Program-made: the position numbers and the translations under genes | Shown here: piece after piece, positions 7,517-8,643 of the stretch | Layout: every line of letters begins with the position of its first letter | Position numbering within the stretch: the stretch's first letter is position 1 | From: Bacillota bacterium | Lineage (GTDB): Bacteria; Bacillota_E; Sulfobacillia; Sulfobacillales; Sulfobacillaceae | Assembly (NCBI GenBank): GCA_021820165.1 | Contig: JAKADW010000075.1 | Coordinates: 1 to 8,643, forward strand | Direction: 5' to 3' | DNA length: 8,643 nt | Notes under the pieces: generated by a model | What the model saw: the letters and a program-made list of their open reading frames with translations, nothing else | Database searches by the model: none | What the model was told of the DNA's origin: nothing

Positions 7517-7780
7517 ATGAATCGAGAGCTCATGGATACCTTGAAGCGAGAGGCCATTTGTCAGGTGTCCCGAGCCATACGCGAGGGAGACACTTTTGGA
7601 GCAATTTCGGGGATGCGTTATCTCAACTGGATTACAGAGGCTGAGGCCGTTATCAACCGGTTTGAACCTGAACTGAAACTCTGGATTTCCCAGGGGCCGG
7701 AAGAGCCCGTGACCACGAAGGCAGACGATCTTGCGGCGGTGTCCCCGGCCCGTCCCCGCATGGGGCCGGACAGGAATTAA
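7517..7780 (+). CDS. Small hypothetical protein, 87 aa
   Basis: I do not recognise this protein. ATG 7517 is preceded by AGGGG (7503-7507) at 9 bases, a fair ribosome binding site. Residues 1-60 look like a charged, soluble helical domain rich in Arg, Glu and Leu with two Trp (MNRELMDTLKREAI at the start; FEPELKLWIS near 49-58). The last 25 residues are Pro/Ala/Asp-rich and probably disordered. There is no membrane segment, Cys motif or DNA-binding motif that I can name. It is transcribed away from mntR across a 136-base spacer, so the two could share control, but no operator was found there. A GC-rich hairpin (7741-7772) covers its last codons. It could be a lineage-specific gene or a chance ORF. 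Confidence 0.55.
   Translation: MNRELMDTLKREAICQVSRAIREGDTFGAISGMRYLNWITEAEAVINRFEPELKLWISQGPEEPVTTKADDLAAVSPARPRMGPDRN
7741..7772 (+). repeat. GC-rich hairpin at the 3' end of the 87-aa ORF
   Basis: CCGGCCC (7745-7751 region) pairs with GGGCCGG (7763-7769 region), or GTCC/GGAC with a 2-base bulge gives nine pairs. No T-run follows, so it is not a standard intrinsic terminator; it may stall polymerase or reflect GC-rich coding. Confidence 0.35.
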
Positions 7781-8128
7781 ACGAATCGCAGGCTAACTGC
7801 CTTATTCCTAGAAAACAGCGCGTATAGCGAGCCTCTCGGTACTTCTTTTGGGCATCCGGAATTCACGGCTGATCACAGACCCTTCACTCACCGTCAGGGA
7901 AACATTTCCGTTGAAAGAGGTGGACCCAAGTCCACCCCTTAGTGTGCTCGTACTAACTCGCGACCGCGGTGTCTTGGCTATCCACCCTATGGCCCTTCTA
8001 CCACATTTCTCCCGGCTTCGATGTGGTACTTCGCCATTCCAGGCTCTGCTGAGGTTCAGTCCTCGACTAAATTTTAAATTCCATTTGTTTCCAGATAACC
8101 TGCTCAAGATGGCTGGCGTTAGTCCTGT
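7781..8128. other. Gene-free, hairpin-rich stretch of unknown nature
   Basis: There is no convincing gene in about 350 bases. ORFs on either strand here have poor protein character (many Arg/Ser/Cys/Trp, no ribosome binding site). The stretch is rich in local inverted repeats. GGTGGAC/GTCCACC is at 7919-7936, extendable to 11 bp on the minus strand with one G-U pair. TACCACAT/ATGTGGTA is at 7999-8028. ACGGcTGA/TCACCGT is at 7865-7894, TTAGT/ACTAA at 7939-7956, the palindrome ACCGCGGT at 7963-7970 and AATTT-T-AAATT at 8070-8080. It could be a structured leader of the downstream gene, an independent ncRNA of either strand, or a decayed mobile element. It matches none of the common RNAs I can recall (RNase P, tmRNA, 6S, rRNA, group II domain V). 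Confidence 0.45.
7789..8127. repeat. Imperfect inverted repeats bracketing the hairpin-rich stretch
   Basis: CAGGCTAACTGCC (7789-7801) and GGCGTTAGTCCTG (8115-8127) are reverse complements over 12 pairs with one unpaired base on each side (CAGG-CTAACtGCC against CAGGaCTAAC-GCC). They enclose about 313 bases. They could be a closing stem of a folded RNA or the terminal inverted repeats of a small element. No target-site duplication is evident. Confidence 0.45.
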
Positions 8129-8135
8129 AGGTGAT
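8129..8135 (+). promoter_or_regulatory. Ribosome binding site of the 3' membrane-protein gene
   Basis: AGGTGAT matches the 3' half of the AGGAGGTGAT consensus, with the AGG 8 bases before ATG 8140. It directly abuts the right inverted-repeat arm ending at 8127, so folding of the upstream stretch could affect access. Competing GTG 8131 and ATG 8134 lie inside it. Confidence 0.5.
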
Positions 8136-8139
8136 GACT

Positions 8140-8643
8140 ATGGTCCAGCGTCAGGAAGTCTCCAGCACCCATCGACCGTCGGGACGAAAACACACGCGTC
8201 GTGTGTTTCGACCGCGCTATAGGGCCGCTCTGCTACTCATCGGGTTGCTGGCCGTGCCCGCTTCGCTGATGCTACGCCAAAGCGTGCTAAACCGCGGGGC
8301 TCGGCAAGCGGCGGCCTCCACCATTGCCCATATGGCGTCTCACGGATTGCCGCGCACCGAAGAAGAGCGTTCCTTCAGCGCCCTTGCCCATCTTGAGCAA
8401 GCCTCCTGGGGGCCCCTTCCCAAAGCCTGGGTGATTGACCAGCGACCAGCCACAACCCGCATCGTATCCGCGGCGGAACATGATTGGATGGCTAACGCCC
8501 GAGAACATCTCATCAGCGCAGGAAAGCGCTGGGTGGAGATCGCCTCTCCATTTCGTCAGGACGTGAGAGACCACGTGTCCCAGGAAATTAAGGCGCTTAA
8601 GAACCCGGCGGCCATGATTCGGGAGACCTCCCGCTGGACGAAA
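8140..8643 (+). CDS. Membrane-anchored protein of unknown function, 3'-truncated
   Basis: The frame is open from ATG 8140 to the last base, giving 168 visible residues without a stop. A TAG at 8128 bounds it upstream, leaving GTG 8131, ATG 8134 or ATG 8140 as starts; ATG 8140 has the best-spaced ribosome binding site. Residues 1-28 are strongly basic (RKHTRR, RPRYR). Residues of about 29-46 form one hydrophobic segment (AALLLIGLLAVPASLML), and the rest visible is hydrophilic and helical. By the positive-inside rule the N-terminus is cytoplasmic and the remainder outside, as a signal anchor or uncleaved signal. No domain is recognisable. The layout would fit the sensing half of a receptor or an envelope protein, but that is conjecture. 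A strong inverted repeat sits in codons 16-24. Confidence 0.75.
   Translation, partial: MVQRQEVSSTHRPSGRKHTRRVFRPRYRAALLLIGLLAVPASLMLRQSVLNRGARQAAASTIAHMASHGLPRTEEERSFSALAHLEQASWGPLPKAWVIDQRPATTRIVSAAEHDWMANAREHLISAGKRWVEIASPFRQDVRDHVSQEIKALKNPAAMIRETSRWTK
8185..8210 (+). repeat. Inverted repeat within the early codons of the membrane-protein gene
   Basis: AAACACACG (8188-8196) and CGTGTGTTT (8200-8208) are perfect complements with a 3-base spacer. Outer CG/CG pairs extend the stem to 11 bp with one bulged A. It lies about 45 bases into the coding region, just before the hydrophobic segment. Confidence 0.55.

Noticed and set aside
7781..8128. Known structured RNA (RNase P, tmRNA, 6S, 23S fragment, group I or group II intron)
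   Set aside because: Hallmarks I can recall are missing, such as GAGGAAAGTCC of RNase P or a group II domain V hairpin. GTTCAG and GACTAAAT near 8054-8072 resemble a split group I R element, but the spacing is wrong and no partner P7 strand was found.
7808..8222. ORFs on both strands in the hairpin-rich block (minus 7808-8107, plus 7848-8222)
   Set aside because: Both lack ribosome binding sites and have unlikely composition. The plus ORF overlaps the better-supported gene at 8140 in another frame. A decayed transposase cannot be excluded, but no family motif is visible.
8287..8574. Minus-strand 95-aa ORF near the right end
   Set aside because: It is antisense to the open membrane-protein frame, with no ribosome binding site or recognisable motif.
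1..8643. CRISPR arrays, tRNA genes, insertion sequences
   Set aside because: No regularly spaced direct repeats, cloverleaf sequences or transposase motifs were found on reading both strands.

Overview
The window looks like chromosomal DNA of a moderately GC-rich bacterium, most likely a Bacillota-type organism. Strong AGGAGG-like ribosome binding sites, GTG starts, tight gene overlaps and an MntR that tracks Bacillus subtilis MntR almost position by position point that way. An acidophilic Sulfobacillus- or Alicyclobacillus-like genome is a guess only. Both ends cut through a gene.

Region 1 (1-5375) is one forward transcription unit. It holds the three subunits of a molybdenum hydroxylase of the xanthine dehydrogenase / CoxLMS superfamily in the order large (Mo-cofactor) subunit, FAD subunit, [2Fe-2S] subunit. 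A cytoplasmic prolyl oligopeptidase (S9A) follows. All junctions overlap or nearly touch (4-base overlap, 1-base gap, 20-base overlap), which suggests translational coupling, and a clear rho-independent terminator closes the unit at 5349-5375. The large subunit has PYRGAGR where true (form I) CO dehydrogenase has AYxCSFR. The enzyme is therefore probably an oxidoreductase for another substrate, not a proven CO dehydrogenase.

Region 2 (5376-7516) is a manganese homeostasis module. It contains the Nramp transporter mntH on the plus strand and its probable metal-sensing repressor mntR converging from the minus strand, with a symmetric terminator hairpin between them. The mntH leader contains two inverted repeats that are candidate operators.

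Region 3 (7517-8643) is less familiar. A small unrecognised ORF (87 aa) lies divergent from mntR. A roughly 340-base stretch without a convincing gene follows. It is rich in hairpins and bracketed by a near-matching inverted pair (7789-7801 / 8115-8127). The right arm ends just before the ribosome binding site of a membrane-anchored protein of unknown function that runs off the window end. This stretch is the best candidate here for something undescribed: a structured leader or ncRNA, or a decayed small mobile element.
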